From positions 1-54,748 of the forward strand of contig JAPDJF010000042.1 in the NCBI GenBank assembly GCA_029259185.1: 54,748 nucleotides of DNA, written 5' to 3'. Origin of the DNA: Hadesarchaea archaeon (lineage in GTDB: Archaea > Hadarchaeota > Hadarchaeia > Hadarchaeales > WYZ-LMO6). Position 1 is the first letter of the stretch. Each line of letters starts with the position of its first letter. Of the stretch, positions 1 through 12,881 are shown in pieces. A program made the translations under genes and the position numbers. A model generated the notes under the pieces. The model did no database searches, was not told the DNA's origin, and was given only the letters and a program-made list of their open reading frames with translations.

Positions 1-1
1 C

Positions 2-112
2 GACCACGTTGCGGCGCTCAACATCGCCGCTAGGGCCGCCGTCAACCGGCCTATTGTTCCGGGGTTTTTGGGACATTTCGGTTCCACCTCGGGGACAAGC
101 CCCTTCCTTTAG
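2..112 (+). pseudogene. tnpB: C-terminal end of a TnpB (IS200/IS605-type) RNA-guided nuclease, cut by the window edge
   Basis: Frame 2 reads 36 residues to a TAG stop. They open with DHVAALNIAARAAVN, the RuvC-III motif with its catalytic Asp that lies just before the C-terminus of TnpB proteins. The tail then ends in short Gly/Ser/Thr-rich sequence, as is usual for this family. Only the last part of the gene lies in the window, so whether the full gene is intact cannot be told. The stop overlaps the right-end hairpin of the element. TnpB is the transposon-encoded, omega-RNA-guided nuclease ancestral to Cas12. Confidence 0.75.
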
Positions 113-127
113 GGAGGGGTAGTTGAC
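100..127 (+). repeat. Right-end hairpin of the tnpB element (3' end of its putative omega RNA)
   Basis: Bases 100-107 and 112-119 pair into an eight-pair stem (one G-T pair) with loop TTTA. It is followed by GGTAG and the pentamer TTGAC at 123-127. IS200/IS605 elements end in a subterminal hairpin followed by a short cleavage motif, and the omega RNA of TnpB ends at that point. The sequence resembles the right end of the repeat at 34090-34116, which ends in TTCAC. The cleavage position is inferred. Confidence 0.55.
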
Positions 128-309
128 CTTCTAAGCCTTAAACTTCTTTCCACGTGTTGTAGTTCAGATCCCCAATCGACCATCTTTACTTTTTGAGTAG
201 CTTCATCCCCCACGTTGAAAGGAAACGAGATCACTTTTAGGGATCTCTCCCCAAAAACCATTTGAAACCGTCCTCCATATCCGTATTCAGATACCAGATG
301 ATGGCAACC
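109..309 (-). pseudogene. Unrecognised coding-like fragment, 3' end taken over by the tnpB element
   Basis: On the minus strand an open frame runs from just after a stop near 309 to a TAA at 111-109. It has a protein-like composition and includes stretches such as FGERSLKVISFPFNVGDE and KMVDWGSELQHVERSL. The only ATG is at 261. The last codons are made from the insertion element's right-end hairpin, so the original C-terminus seems to have been lost by insertion. I do not recognise the family. It could be a chance open frame; the clear residue bias argues mildly against that. Nothing else is visible between the element and the DUF763 gene. Confidence 0.3.
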
Positions 310-338
310 TCAGATGGGAAACGAATCGGTGAGAAGGG

Positions 339-1457
339 TTGAGAAGGGCTGGAATGGCTGAATTGCCTCTTCACTCCGGAACGTGTCCACCTTGGCTCTT
401 CAAACGTATGGTTAAATTGGGGGGAGCTATCTCAGAGATAATCATTCAAGAGTATTCAAGAAAAGAATTCTTGCGTAGGCTTGCAGATCCATTCTTTTTT
501 CAATCCTTGGGATGTGTGATGGGCTTTGATTTTCACAGCTCTGGGCTGACTACCACCACCATGGGTGCACTCAAGGAGGCGATAAAACCGGAGGAACTCG
601 GTATCGCAGTTTGTGGAGGCAAAGGGAGGGTCTCAAGACGTACACCAGATGAGATTCAGGAGGTGGCAGATGTTTTTTCCCTGTCCTCCTCCTTGGTTGA
701 TGAATTGAAGCGTGCCAGCCGGATGACCGCCAAGGTGGACAACGTTTGCATCCAAGACGGCTATCAACTCTACCATCACACTTTCGTGTTGAGTGAGGAT
801 GGAGATTGGGTCGTGATTCAGCAAGGAATGCGCGAGCGTTTCGCTCGACGATACCACTGGCTCTCCGAGCACGTTAATAGCTTCGTCGAAAAGCCCCACT
901 CGGGAATAGTCAGCGACCGTGAGGAAGAAACCGTGCTGGATATGACTGCGGAGGAGAGTGAGGAGGCACGTAAGATGTGCGTGGACCTTACACGGGAGAA
1001 TCCGGAGCGTCTGTTCCACCATCTCAGAGCGGTGAAGCAGCGTTTTCTCGACGAGTACTTGGGTGGCGACCGGGTGAGAAAACTTGTCATGCCCTCTCCA
1101 CACACCATCAGACTTTCTGAGCGGACCGCAGCAGCATTGCGGATGGCGTACGAATTTCAGCCTGAAAACTACGAAGAGCTGATAGCCATCCATGGTATAG
1201 GACCGAAGGCCGTGCGGGCCTTAGCTCTGGTTTCAGAGTTAATTTACGGGAAGCCCCCCTCTTGGAAGGATCCGGCCAAGTTCAGCTTTGCGCATGGTGG
1301 GAAGGACGGGGTCCCCTACCCAGTAAACAGAAAAACCTACCAAAAAACGGTCGAGATACTGGAGAGCGCTATCAATGCGGCAAGGGTAGGGCAGAGAGAA
1401 AAGCTGGCCACACTCAAAAGGTTACACGAGTTCTTGGAAAGAGATCAACAGTCGTGA
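339..1457 (+). CDS. DUF763 domain protein
   Basis: A 372-residue protein matching the archaeal DUF763 family over its whole length. It opens with the family signature (RRAGMAELPLHSGTCPPWLF) and carries GFDFHSSGLTTTTMGALKEA near residues 62-83. The function is unknown; members are conserved in archaea and some thermophilic bacteria. The C-terminal half includes a stretch resembling a helix-hairpin-helix, IHGIGPKAVRALALV at about 283-297, which would suggest nucleic-acid contact (inference). The start is a TTG at 339 preceded by GGTGAG at 329-334, chosen because the family N-terminus begins exactly there. It stands alone between an insertion element and the tRNA/5S cluster. Confidence 0.85.
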   Translation: MRRAGMAELPLHSGTCPPWLFKRMVKLGGAISEIIIQEYSRKEFLRRLADPFFFQSLGCVMGFDFHSSGLTTTTMGALKEAIKPEELGIAVCGGKGRVSRRTPDEIQEVADVFSLSSSLVDELKRASRMTAKVDNVCIQDGYQLYHHTFVLSEDGDWVVIQQGMRERFARRYHWLSEHVNSFVEKPHSGIVSDREEETVLDMTAEESEEARKMCVDLTRENPERLFHHLRAVKQRFLDEYLGGDRVRKLVMPSPHTIRLSERTAAALRMAYEFQPENYEELIAIHGIGPKAVRALALVSELIYGKPPSWKDPAKFSFAHGGKDGVPYPVNRKTYQKTVEILESAINAARVGQREKLATLKRLHEFLERDQQS

Positions 1458-1830
1458 ATTTCTCCTTCCATGAAAATCCTCCTTACCGGGGGTTCGGTTC
1501 TCGTTGGTGGGGATTTTGAGGCTTACGAGCGTAGAGTTCCTAGATAACTCAATTTTGTTAACGCTACCTAGTTTGACGCAACGAGTGGCGGAGGTTGACT
1601 CTGTGTCCTCCAGCTCCGGGCTCATCTCCCAGGCATCCACTGTTAATAAAAATCAAATCCAACCATCGCCGTCAATGTTGTTATTGTTAACAAAGCTAAC
1701 GTTTCAGGCCACTATTGACAAGACCAAGCTACTTACGTGTCCTCGCTTCCATGGATCCGGCGATGGCTAAAGAAGCTCATTTTCCTTTTCCGACGAAGTC
1801 TTAAGAATTTGGAAGCCAAGATTTATTGGT
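1458..1830. other. Intergenic stretch; only a 25-codon epimerase-like open frame seen
   Basis: No convincing gene. An ATG at 1470 opens 25 codons beginning MKILLTGGSVLVGG, which resembles the Rossmann N-terminus of NAD-dependent epimerases, then stops at 1545-1547. It could be a relic or chance. GTTAAC occurs twice (about 1557 and 1686). The TATA-like TTAAGAATTT near 1800-1810 lies at the right distance to serve tRNA-Tyr. Confidence 0.35.
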
Positions 1831-1941
1831 CCCGCGGTAACTCAGCTTGGTAGAGTGGTCGGCTGTAGACCCAGACCATGCTGAAACCGACAGGAGTCCG
1901 GATCCCGGGACATGTCGAGGGTTCAAATCCCTCCCGCGGGA
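1831..1941 (+). tRNA. tRNA-Tyr (anticodon GTA) with two apparent introns
   Basis: The acceptor stem pairs CCCGCGG (1831-1837) with CCGCGGG (1934-1940), followed by discriminator A; C1-G72 is the archaeal Tyr identity pair. D-stem ACTC/GAGT. Anticodon stem GTCGG (1858-1862) pairs with CCGAC (1887-1891). Loop CTGTAG carries GTA at 1865-1867. About 17 nt after position 37 (about 1869-1885) fit a canonical 37/38 intron. The variable region is 25 nt instead of the expected 5 (AGGTC), so about 20 nt near 1894-1914 look like a second, non-canonical intron that folds into its own hairpin (GTCC/GGAC core). T-arm GAGGG-TTCAAAT-CCCTC. A bacterial-type long variable arm is the alternative, but archaeal tRNA-Tyr does not have one. 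Confidence 0.88.
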
Positions 1942-2032
1942 CTAATCCAGAAATCTGGGAGCATTAGGTTTTGTTGGATCCAAACCGCTGGGGTGGTGCA
2001 TGGTTTTTGGAGTGCCCCGACCGTTCACGGGA

Positions 2033-2039
2033 TTTTTTT
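2033..2039 (+). terminator. T7 run downstream of tRNA-Tyr
   Basis: Seven consecutive T residues lie about 90 nt after tRNA-Tyr and before the 5S promoter. Archaeal polymerase terminates at such U-tracts, so this may end the tRNA-Tyr transcript. Confidence 0.35.
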
Positions 2040-2066
2040 CGAGGTTCGGCTCTTCAGTCGGTGAGA

Positions 2067-2074
2067 TTAAATAA
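2067..2074 (+). promoter_or_regulatory. TATA box of the 5S rRNA gene
   Basis: TTAAATAA ends 22 nt before the first paired base of 5S rRNA (2097), the expected archaeal spacing. The purine-rich GTGAGA just upstream could serve as the BRE. Confidence 0.55.
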
Positions 2075-2096
2075 AAAAGGGAAAAATCCATTTATT

Positions 2097-2218
2097 GGTT
2101 GGCGGCCATAGCGGCGGGGAAACACCCGGTCTCGTCCGATCCCGGAAGTTAAGCCCGCCAGCGATCTGGAGTGTACTGTCCTGCGCAAGCGGACGGGAAA
2201 TCCAGGACGCCGCCAACC
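2097..2218 (+). rRNA. rrf: 5S ribosomal RNA
   Basis: The ends pair over ten bases: GGTTGGCGGC (2097-2106) with GCCGCCAACC (2209-2218). The interior holds the conserved 5S elements, including CCCGGTCTCGTCCGATCC and GGAAGTTAAGCCCGCC, in the usual order. Length is 122 nt. It is not next to 16S or 23S genes; it sits in a tRNA cluster with its own promoter, as in many archaea with unlinked rRNA genes. Confidence 0.95.
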
Positions 2219-2223
2219 ACTTA

Positions 2224-2231
2224 GATTTAAT
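2224..2231 (+). promoter_or_regulatory. TATA box of tRNA-Asp
   Basis: GATTTAAT lies 26 nt upstream of the tRNA-Asp acceptor stem, a spacing suited to archaeal TBP-dependent transcription. Confidence 0.4.
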
Positions 2232-2257
2232 TTGGGTTCGGAGACAGTTTCTGTGGT

Positions 2258-2363
2258 GCCCTGGTGGTGTAGCCCGGTCTAATCAGGAGGGAAAAACACC
2301 CCTTGAGACCAAACATGTAGGCCTGTCGAGCCTACGCCTCGGGTTCAAATCCCGGCCAGGGCG
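2258..2363 (+). tRNA. tRNA-Asp (anticodon GTC) with a non-canonical D-arm intron
   Basis: Acceptor GCCCTGG (2258-2264) pairs with CCAGGGC (2356-2362), discriminator G. Anticodon stem TAGGC/GCCTA (2318-2322, 2330-2334) encloses CTGTCGA with anticodon GTC at 2325-2327. T-arm TCGGG-TTCAAAT-CCCGG. The D-arm reads as the archaeal Asp/Glu type (GTGTAG...AATCA then TG) but is broken by about 30 nt (2286-2315). Removing them restores the arm, giving an intron near position 24/25; CA at both junctions leaves the exact cut ambiguous. Introns here are known in some archaea but are not the usual 37/38 position. Confidence 0.88.
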
Positions 2364-2401
2364 CCTCCCGTTAAGGTTTAAAAACCGGAGGGAGAAAAAC
2401 G

Positions 2402-2416
2402 AAAAAGATAAATATA
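2402..2416 (+). promoter_or_regulatory. BRE and TATA box of tRNA-Lys
   Basis: AAAAAG (2402-2407) followed by TAAATATA (2409-2416) gives a near-consensus archaeal BRE/TATA pair ending 25 nt before the tRNA-Lys 5' end at 2442. Confidence 0.6.
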
Positions 2417-2441
2417 ATTAATTTTCAGCCTTCCGTTAATT

Positions 2442-2516
2442 GGGCCTGTGGCGCAGTCTGGCTAGCGCACCGGCCTTTTAAGCCGGGAGTCGTGGGTTCG
2501 AATCCCACCAGGCCCG
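2442..2516 (+). tRNA. tRNA-Lys (anticodon TTT)
   Basis: Acceptor GGGCCTG pairs with CAGGCCC, discriminator G. D-stem GCGC/GCGC; anticodon arm CCGGC-CTTTTAA-GCCGG with TTT; T-arm GTGGG-TTCGAAT-CCCAC. 75 nt with no intron and no encoded CCA. It lies 21 nt upstream of rpoH, so its transcript may lead into the RNA polymerase operon. Confidence 0.96.
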
Positions 2517-2537
2517 TACAAAGAGTAGGGTGAGATA

Positions 2538-2780
2538 ATGGGGGGAGAGTTCGACCCGAGGAGGCATGTGCTGGTGCCCAAACATGAAATCTTGTCAGAA
2601 GAGGAAGTAAAAGAAATATTGGCCCGCTACAGGATAAAACCATCTCAGCTCCCTTGGATAAAGAGTTCCGATCCCGTGGTAAAAGCTATAGGAGCGAATC
2701 CGGGTGATATATTAAAAATAACCAGAGAGAGTCCTACAGCAGGGAAGGCGGTAGTGTATAGGTATGTTGTCAAGGGGTGA
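2538..2780 (+). CDS. rpoH: DNA-directed RNA polymerase subunit H (Rpb5)
   Basis: 80 residues, the size of archaeal subunit H, which corresponds to the C-terminal domain of eukaryotic Rpb5. It contains the family core [15 protein letters not shown] near residues 10-24 and [20 protein letters not shown] at about 38-57. It binds the jaw of RNA polymerase near downstream DNA. The ATG at 2538 follows GGGTGAG (2527-2533). It is first in the rpoH-rpoB-rpoA1-rpoA2 operon, the usual archaeal order, and its end overlaps the rpoB start by 17 nt. Confidence 0.96.
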   Translation: MGGEFDPRRHVLVPKHEILSEEEVKEILARYRIKPSQLPWIKSSDPVVKAIGANPGDILKITRESPTAGKAVVYRYVVKG

Positions 2781-5700
2781 AAAGACGGAGACCCTCAGGG
2801 ATCGATGGGCCCTAGTGGAGGCCTTCTTCAAAGAGAAGGGACTGGTCAGGCAGCACCTCGATTCCTACAACGACTTCATCGAGAATAGATTACAACAGGT
2901 TATCGATGACATAGGGGGAATAGATCTCGATATCGAGGGGATCCACGTCGAGTTCGGAAGAGTCGCCGTGGGAGAGCCTTGGTTCCGGGAGGCTGATGGC
3001 TCCCACTCCAGAGACATGGACGCAACACCTAACCATGCTAGGTTGCGTAACATGAGCTACACAGCCCCGATCTATTTGGAGATGAGCATAGTCAGGAACG
3101 GTCATAAGGATCCTCCCCAGACGGTCTACATCGGTGAGATCCCCGTGATGCTTAAGTCCAAAATATGTAAACTCTATCGGAAGACCGATGAGGAACTCAT
3201 AGCGATGGGCGAAGATCCCTTGGATCCGGGAGGATATTTTATAATTAATGGCTCCGAGCGCGTGATAGTTGTCCAAGATGATCTTGCCACCAATTCTATC
3301 TTGGTGGAGCGGGATGAGCGCTTGGGTGTGGAGGTGGCAAAGGTTTTCTCAAGCAGACGTGGTTTCCGTGCTTTGGTTGTAGTGGAGAGAAAGAAGGATG
3401 GTCTCCTCAGGGTTTCGTTTCCAGCGGTTCCAGGTCAGCTCCCGTTTGTTGTCGTCATGCGCGCACTGGGGTTGGTAAGGGATCGCGACATCGTGGAAGC
3501 GGTATCCGATGATCCGGAGATAGTCAGGGAGCTGTTTGAGAATCTGAGGGAGGGAATAGAGATAAAGACGGAGAGGGATGCTCTTGACATAATAGGGAAG
3601 AGAGTGGCCATAGGGCAGGCCAAAAGCTACAGATTACAACGCGCTCAAGAGGTCCTCGATAAATATCTTCTCCCCCACATAGGTTCCTCTCCCGAGGACA
3701 GGATAACCAAAGCGTACTTCCTGGGGAGTATGGTGGAGAAAGTCGTGGAACTTGCACTGGGGAGGAGGAGTGTTGATGATAAAGATCACTACGGAAACAA
3801 GCGCTTGAAACTCAGCGGGGATATGTTGGAAAATATATTCAGGGTGGCGCTGGTCAACCTCATCAAAGACATAAAGTACCAACTTGAGCGCTCCTATGCG
3901 AGAGGGAGGGAGCTAAACCTGAGAACCGCGGCTAGGGCAGATCTCCTCACCGAGCAGATCCGTCACACCCTCGCCACAGGCAACTGGCCAGGTGGGAGGA
4001 CGGGTGTGAGTCAACTTCTGGATCGAACTAACTACATAGCAACCCTCTCCCATCTCCGGAGGATCATATCCCCCCTGAGCAGGAGCCAGCCCCACTTCGA
4101 AGCAAGGGATCTCCACCCCACCCATTGGGGGAAGATATGTCCGTGTGAGACACCAGAGGGTCCGAACTGTGGGCTGGTCAAAAACTTGGCCCTCACGGCG
4201 GAAATCTCAACGGGGACGGACGAAGGGGTGGTAGAAAAAATGCTCTACAAACTCGGGGTCTCCCCCATAAAGAAGGGAGGTGAACGTCGTGGGAAAGCGG
4301 TGGTCTTTCTGAACGGACGTCTGATAGGCACGGTGGAAGATGGAGCGAAGTTCGCAGAGGAGATAAGGAACAAGCGAAGGAGAGGGGAGTTAGACGGGCA
4401 AGTGAACATCAGGTTCAAGAGCGATACGAGCGAGGTGGTAATATGGTCGGATGCGGGGAGGGTGCGCAGACCTCTGATTGTAGTTGAAAAGGGAAAACCG
4501 TTGGTAACCGACCAACACGTGGAGATGGTTAGGACCGGGAGGCTGAGTTGGAGCGATCTAGTCGGGTCGGGCCTGATCGAGTACTTGGATGCCGATGAGG
4601 AGGAGAACTCTCGCATTGCGGTTAACCCCGACGAGCTCACCCCCCAACACACTCACTTGGAACTCCACCCACTCACCATCTTGGGGATAAGTGCAGCGTT
4701 GATCCCGTATGCCGAGCACAACCAGTCTCCGCGTAACACGTATGGGGCCAACATGGCGAAGCAGGCGCTCGGAGTGTTTGCCACCAGCTTTCACGCGAGG
4801 GCTGACACACGCGCTCACTTCCTCCACTACCCCCAGATCCCGATGGTTAGGACGAGGGTAATGGATGTCATAGGATTCGACAAGAGACCTGCTGGTCAGA
4901 ACGTGGTGGTTGCGATTGCGTGCTATGGGGGATACAACATGGAGGATGCGCTGATCTTGAATAGGGATTCGATGGAGAGAGGATTCGGGAGGACGACGTC
5001 CTTCAGTATCTATGAGGCGGAGGAGGGAAGGTACTCCGGTGGGCAGAGGGATAAATTCGAGATCCCAAGTGAGGAAATAAGGGGATATTCGGATGCCTCC
5101 CACTACAGCAACCTGGGGGAGGATGGAATAGTCGAGGTTGAATCGAGGTTAAGCGGGGAGGACGTGGTCATAGGTAAGACAAGTCCCCCAAGGTTCTTCG
5201 AGGAAACAGATGAGTTCGGTGTGAAGGTGGAACAGGGGAGGCGAGAGAGCTCGGTCAGGATGAAGCCAGGGGAGGAAGGGATTTCGGATATGGTTTACAC
5301 CGTGATGACAGCCGAGGGAAATAAATCGGTTCGCGTCAGGGTGAGGAGCCTGAGGATACCGGAGATAGGCGACAAGTTTGCCTCTAGACATGGTCAGAAG
5401 GGAGTGGTAGGTCTTATAATGGATGGTGTGGACATGCCGTTTACCGAAAGTGGAGTGGTTCCGGATATAATCATAAACCCTCACGCCATACCCTCTCGCA
5501 TGTCGATAGGTCAGTTGCTTGAGATGATAGCGGGAAAAGCTGGAGCACTGGCGGGCACGAGGATAGATGGGACGACGTTTGAGGGGGTTTCGGAGGAGGA
5601 GATAAGGAAAATACTCTTGGACAATGGGTTTACTCCTCTGGGCAAGGAAGTGATGTACAACGGTATGACGGGAGAGATCATACCGAGCGAGATATTTATA

Positions 5701-6105
5701 GGGATATGTTATTATCAGAAACTTCATCATATGGCCGCTGACAAGATCCATGTGCGTTCCAGAGGACCGGTTCAAGTGCTGACTCACCAACCAACCGAGG
5801 GTAGGGCGAGAGAGGGTGGGTTACGCTTCGGAGAGATGGAGCGCGATTGCCTCATAGGCTATGGTGCGGCCAGATTGTTGAGGGACAGACTACTGGAGAG
5901 TTCGGACAAGTTTGACTCGCTCGTTTGTGGGAAGTGTGGGCACTTCGCGGTCCACGATAGGAAGAGAAACAGGATGTACTGTCCGTTCTGCGGTGAGGAG
6001 TCTGAGATATACACAGTGGAGATGCCCTATGCGTTTAAGTTGCTCCTCGACGAACTCAGGTCGATGTGCTTGGATACGAGACTGAAGCTACGTGAGAGGG
6101 CGTAG
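2764..6105 (+). CDS. rpoB: DNA-directed RNA polymerase subunit B (undivided Rpb2)
   Basis: 1113 residues with B' and B'' fused in one chain, as in Thermococci and TACK archaea; methanogens and halophiles split this gene. Visible landmarks are [20 protein letters not shown] near 457-476, [19 protein letters not shown] near 721-739, [13 protein letters not shown] near 870-883 (nucleotide and catalytic-site contacts), and a C-terminal zinc site CGKCG...CPFCG at about 1056-1078. It forms one half of the polymerase cleft. The ATG at 2764 lies inside the end of rpoH, implying translational coupling. There is no intein or frameshift. Confidence 0.98.
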   Translation: MLSRGEKTETLRDRWALVEAFFKEKGLVRQHLDSYNDFIENRLQQVIDDIGGIDLDIEGIHVEFGRVAVGEPWFREADGSHSRDMDATPNHARLRNMSYTAPIYLEMSIVRNGHKDPPQTVYIGEIPVMLKSKICKLYRKTDEELIAMGEDPLDPGGYFIINGSERVIVVQDDLATNSILVERDERLGVEVAKVFSSRRGFRALVVVERKKDGLLRVSFPAVPGQLPFVVVMRALGLVRDRDIVEAVSDDPEIVRELFENLREGIEIKTERDALDIIGKRVAIGQAKSYRLQRAQEVLDKYLLPHIGSSPEDRITKAYFLGSMVEKVVELALGRRSVDDKDHYGNKRLKLSGDMLENIFRVALVNLIKDIKYQLERSYARGRELNLRTAARADLLTEQIRHTLATGNWPGGRTGVSQLLDRTNYIATLSHLRRIISPLSRSQPHFEARDLHPTHWGKICPCETPEGPNCGLVKNLALTAEISTGTDEGVVEKMLYKLGVSPIKKGGERRGKAVVFLNGRLIGTVEDGAKFAEEIRNKRRRGELDGQVNIRFKSDTSEVVIWSDAGRVRRPLIVVEKGKPLVTDQHVEMVRTGRLSWSDLVGSGLIEYLDADEEENSRIAVNPDELTPQHTHLELHPLTILGISAALIPYAEHNQSPRNTYGANMAKQALGVFATSFHARADTRAHFLHYPQIPMVRTRVMDVIGFDKRPAGQNVVVAIACYGGYNMEDALILNRDSMERGFGRTTSFSIYEAEEGRYSGGQRDKFEIPSEEIRGYSDASHYSNLGEDGIVEVESRLSGEDVVIGKTSPPRFFEETDEFGVKVEQGRRESSVRMKPGEEGISDMVYTVMTAEGNKSVRVRVRSLRIPEIGDKFASRHGQKGVVGLIMDGVDMPFTESGVVPDIIINPHAIPSRMSIGQLLEMIAGKAGALAGTRIDGTTFEGVSEEEIRKILLDNGFTPLGKEVMYNGMTGEIIPSEIFIGICYYQKLHHMAADKIHVRSRGPVQVLTHQPTEGRAREGGLRFGEMERDCLIGYGAARLLRDRLLESSDKFDSLVCGKCGHFAVHDRKRNRMYCPFCGEESEIYTVEMPYAFKLLLDELRSMCLDTRLKLRERA

Positions 6106-6116
6106 GTGGTGTTGTG

Positions 6117-10203
<4,087 letters not shown>

Positions 10204-10207
<4 letters not shown>

Positions 10208-10635
10208 TGAGCATCAGACTCAGCGAGGAAGAAATGAGGTACATGGCCTTATTCGAAATCCTGAGTGGAGTTAAGGCTCAGGATTGTATCGTGGATGACG
10301 AGAGTAAAAAGCTTACCTTCGTAGTGAAGAAAGAATTCGTTGGGATCTCTATAGGGAGAGGGGGGTCGACCATAAAGAAAATCAAACGACTGGTGGGGAG
10401 GGATGTAGAGGTGGTGGGGTACTCGGAGAACCCGATAGAGTTCTTGAAGATCTTGCTGGCACCGGCTGAGATAAACAATTTGACGTTCTCGGAAGAGGAT
10501 GGCAAGAAAATCGCGATCGTGGAGGTTCGACAACAGGATAAAGGGCTGGCGATAGGGAGAGGTGGTGGGAGGATCAAGAGGGCGAAGAGGCTCGCTCAGC
10601 GACATTGCGGGATCCACAACATCGTGGTGAAGTGA
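10204..10635 (+). CDS. nusA: NusA-like transcription factor (two KH domains)
   Basis: 143 residues, the short archaeal NusA that keeps only the two KH RNA-binding domains and lacks the bacterial N-terminal and S1 domains. The two GxxG loops are visible: SIGRGGSTIKKIK near 50-62 and AIGRGGGRIKRAK near 116-128. It is presumed to act in transcription elongation or termination with the adjacent polymerase subunits. ATGATG at 10204 overlaps the rpl30e stop by four bases. Confidence 0.93.
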
Positions 10636-10667
10636 TTTAAACCGAGGAAAAGGAAAGTGGGGTGAAT

Positions 10668-11096
10668 ATGGGCAAAGGAGAATTCGCCGCTAGGAAACTG
10701 AAAGCCGATCGACGAAGATTCAGGTGGAAGGATCCTAGCTATAAGCGACGCATGCTCGAATTAGACAAAAAGGCGGATCCTCTCGAGGGCTCACCCCAAG
10801 CTAGAGCGATAGTCCTAGAGAAGGTGGGTATGGAGGCCAAGCAACCTAACTCGGCGATAAGGAAGTGCGTTCGGGTTCAGATAGTCAAAAACGGCAGACA
10901 GGTCACGGCTTTCGCACCCGGGGAAGGGGCAATAGGTTTCATCGACGAGCATGATGAGGTGATCATCGAGGGCATAGGGGGATCGAAGGGAGGGCCGAAG
11001 GGAGACATTCCAGGTGTTAGGTATAAGGTGGTTAAGGTCAACGGAGTTTCCCTGAATGAGCTCATCAAGGGTAGGAAGGAGAAGCCCACTAGGTGA
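10668..11096 (+). CDS. rps12: Ribosomal protein S12
   Basis: 142 residues with the decoding-centre sequence [20 protein letters not shown] at about 63-82 and the typical archaeal N-terminus [12 protein letters not shown]12 monitors codon-anticodon pairing in the A site. The start is ATG 10668 with GGGGTGA immediately upstream; the in-frame GTG at 10662 lies inside that Shine-Dalgarno sequence. The stop overlaps a GTG in the rps7 frame. Confidence 0.96.
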   Translation: MGKGEFAARKLKADRRRFRWKDPSYKRRMLELDKKADPLEGSPQARAIVLEKVGMEAKQPNSAIRKCVRVQIVKNGRQVTAFAPGEGAIGFIDEHDEVIIEGIGGSKGGPKGDIPGVRYKVVKVNGVSLNELIKGRKEKPTR

Positions 11097-11101
11097 GTGG
11101 G

Positions 11102-11707
11102 ATGGGGTTTAAGTACTTCGGCAGGTGGTCTGCTGACGATGTGGTCGTAAAGGATCCCGGGATGCAGCGGTACATCCGACTGCAGCCACTACTCGTTCCT
11201 TGGTCTGGTGGGAGACAGGCATCTAAGCCTTTTGGGAAAACGGAGGTTCCGATAGTGGAGCGTTTGATCAACAAAATAATGCGTTCTGGTCCTGGGGCTA
11301 GGAAGTTGGGGGGGAGAGTCATCCGGGGGGGCGGGGCATGTGGGAAAAAACATAAGGCCTACAACATAGTTAGAAAAGCGTTTGAAATAATCGAGGAACG
11401 CACGGGGAAAAATCCCGTGCAGGTTCTGGTGGATGCCATTCATTTCTCCGCCCCTAGGGAGGAGACCACTCGAATAACCTACGGGGGGATAACCTATCAC
11501 GTTGCGGTTGACACCTCACCTCTCCGGGGGATAGATATAGCCCTACGAAACATAGCAGCTGGTGCGTTCGCGACATCCTTCCGGAGCAAGAAACCGATAG
11601 AGGAGTGCCTAGCTGAAGAGATAATTATGGCCTCGAATTATGATTTAAAGAGTTTTGCAGTCGCCCGTAAAGAGGAGATGGAAAGGATAGCAGAGAAGGC
11701 TAGGTAA
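11102..11707 (+). CDS. rps7: Ribosomal protein S7
   Basis: 201 residues. Conserved blocks include VPIVERLINKIMRSGPGARK, KHKAYNIVRKAFEIIEERTGKNP and the RKEEMERIAEKAR C-terminus. S7 nucleates assembly of the 30S head and touches the E-site tRNA. I prefer ATG 11102, which has AGGTGA five bases upstream, over GTG 11093, which overlaps the rps12 stop. In many archaea EF-2 follows; here insertion-sequence debris follows instead. Confidence 0.95.
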   Translation: MGFKYFGRWSADDVVVKDPGMQRYIRLQPLLVPWSGGRQASKPFGKTEVPIVERLINKIMRSGPGARKLGGRVIRGGGACGKKHKAYNIVRKAFEIIEERTGKNPVQVLVDAIHFSAPREETTRITYGGITYHVAVDTSPLRGIDIALRNIAAGAFATSFRSKKPIEECLAEEIIMASNYDLKSFAVARKEEMERIAEKAR

Positions 11708-11808
11708 TCGGTGTCGTCGATGACGTCGAGCAGATATCTAACTTGATGGCATGCAGATTTCCCCACTTTTAGTCCACCCCATACCCTCCATGTGGAGGTG
11801 AGTAACAG

Positions 11809-12446
11809 TTGCCGATAACTTCACAAATACTAATACAATTGATGGTACTAATGAGAATGAAGGAGGCCGCCGAGTACACGGGATTACACCCCCATACGCT
11901 ACGGAAGTACATCGATCAAGGAGTGATAAGGGGAGTGAGGATTGGAAAACATCGTGGAGAAGGCGGAGCTGGACAGATTGATGGGTGTTGTGGAAAGAAG
12001 ACCCGCCGGAGTGGCCATTTACCCGAGGGTCTCGGCAAAGAAACAGCAGGATGCCGGGAACCTGAACAGGCAGAGAGAAAGGCTGCTGAGCTACTGCGTA
12101 ACAAACAAACTGGAAGTCGTCGATGTAATCGAAGACGTGGCTTCTGGGGTAAACGAGAACAGGAAGGGATTGAAGAAGCTGTTCGAACTCGCCAGAAGGG
12201 GCGAGATAGATACGGTTGTGGTGGAGTACAAAGATCGGTTGGCGAGATTCGGCTTCGAATATCTGAAGGAAGCTCTCGCTTCCTATGGCGTAAAAATCAT
12301 AATTGTGGAGGAAGACGAATCAAAAAGCCCGAACGAGGAACTCCTCGAGGATCTAGCGATAGTAACTTCATTTTCGGCGAGGCTCTCCGGGAAGCGTGGA
12401 GCAAAAAAAAATTGTGCAGGCGATAAAGGAGGAGCACCATGTCTAA
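11809..12446 (+). pseudogene. tnpA: IS607-type serine recombinase TnpA, frameshifted
   Basis: It starts at TTG 11809 behind a strong GGAGGTGA (11794-11801). The first frame gives the MerR-like DNA-binding domain (MKEAAEYTGLHPHTLRKYID...RIGKHR). Near 11950 the reading passes to another frame that continues VEKAELDRLMG and the serine-recombinase domain: IYPRVSAKKQ with the nucleophile Ser, then DVASGVNENRKGLKKL and EYKDRLARFGFEYL. A second shift in a run of nine A near 12405-12413 would restore the usual end KKIVQAIKEE. Two shifts mean a dead gene, or one shift plus a sequencing slip in the A-run. Confidence 0.85.
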
Positions 12447-12881
12447 GATAACAATCCCCGGCGCGCTTGTGCGCATTGATCCACGCGATGAGGTTCGCCT
12501 GGAAGAACTCTACCGCCGCTTAGGCAACGCTAGGCGGCGAGCGTACATCTTAAACAACGCGGCGTTCCGAAAGCCGAGATCGAGCGGATTTTGCAGGAGC
12601 AGCTGGGGCTGAACTTCCGGTACGCAAAAGATGCCTACCGATGCTCATCTTCGGATGAGATCCCGTGTGGTGTCGCGTCGGATGAGGGCGATGGAAGTCC
12701 GAGGCGCTGGCTAAGCGCGGGAAGCGGGCTTACCGCCCTGCATCAGGCCGAAAGCTTGGTGCACGATGAAGTTGCGGTTAGCTGCAACGGAGGCTACCCG
12801 GAAATCCCTGGTATCCGGGGGCTTCGCTTTTTGCGGAGCTTGAAAACCAACCTACCATGTCTTCAGGTGGAGATATGTTAG
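12439..12881 (+). pseudogene. tnpB: Decayed TnpB of the first IS607 element (N-terminal part)
   Basis: ATG 12439 overlaps the repaired tnpA end. The first frame reads MSKITIPGALVRIDPRDEVR then LEELYRRLGNARRRAY; a shift near 12565 leads to KAEIERILQEQLGLNFRYAKDAYR, all typical of the N-terminal region of IS607-associated TnpB. Beyond about 12660 no frame is recognisable and the RuvC and zinc-finger parts are missing. The sequence then runs into IS110 remains, so the IS110 element may have landed here. Confidence 0.65.

Noticed and set aside
1470..1547. NAD-dependent epimerase gene
   Set aside because: Only 25 codons resemble the family start; no downstream frame continues the fold.
5149..5790. 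213-codon open frame on the minus strand within rpoB
   Set aside because: It is a codon-bias shadow opposite a fully conserved rpoB region; no family is recognisable. The same holds for other long antisense frames opposite rpoA1, rpoA2 and hisD.
12660..12880. IS110 bridge RNA relic upstream of the transposase remains
   Set aside because: There are small hairpins (CCGGA/TCCGG near 12798-12819), but the N-terminal part of the transposase is deleted, so the adjacent sequence is not the native left end. It more likely belongs to the decayed IS607 tnpB.
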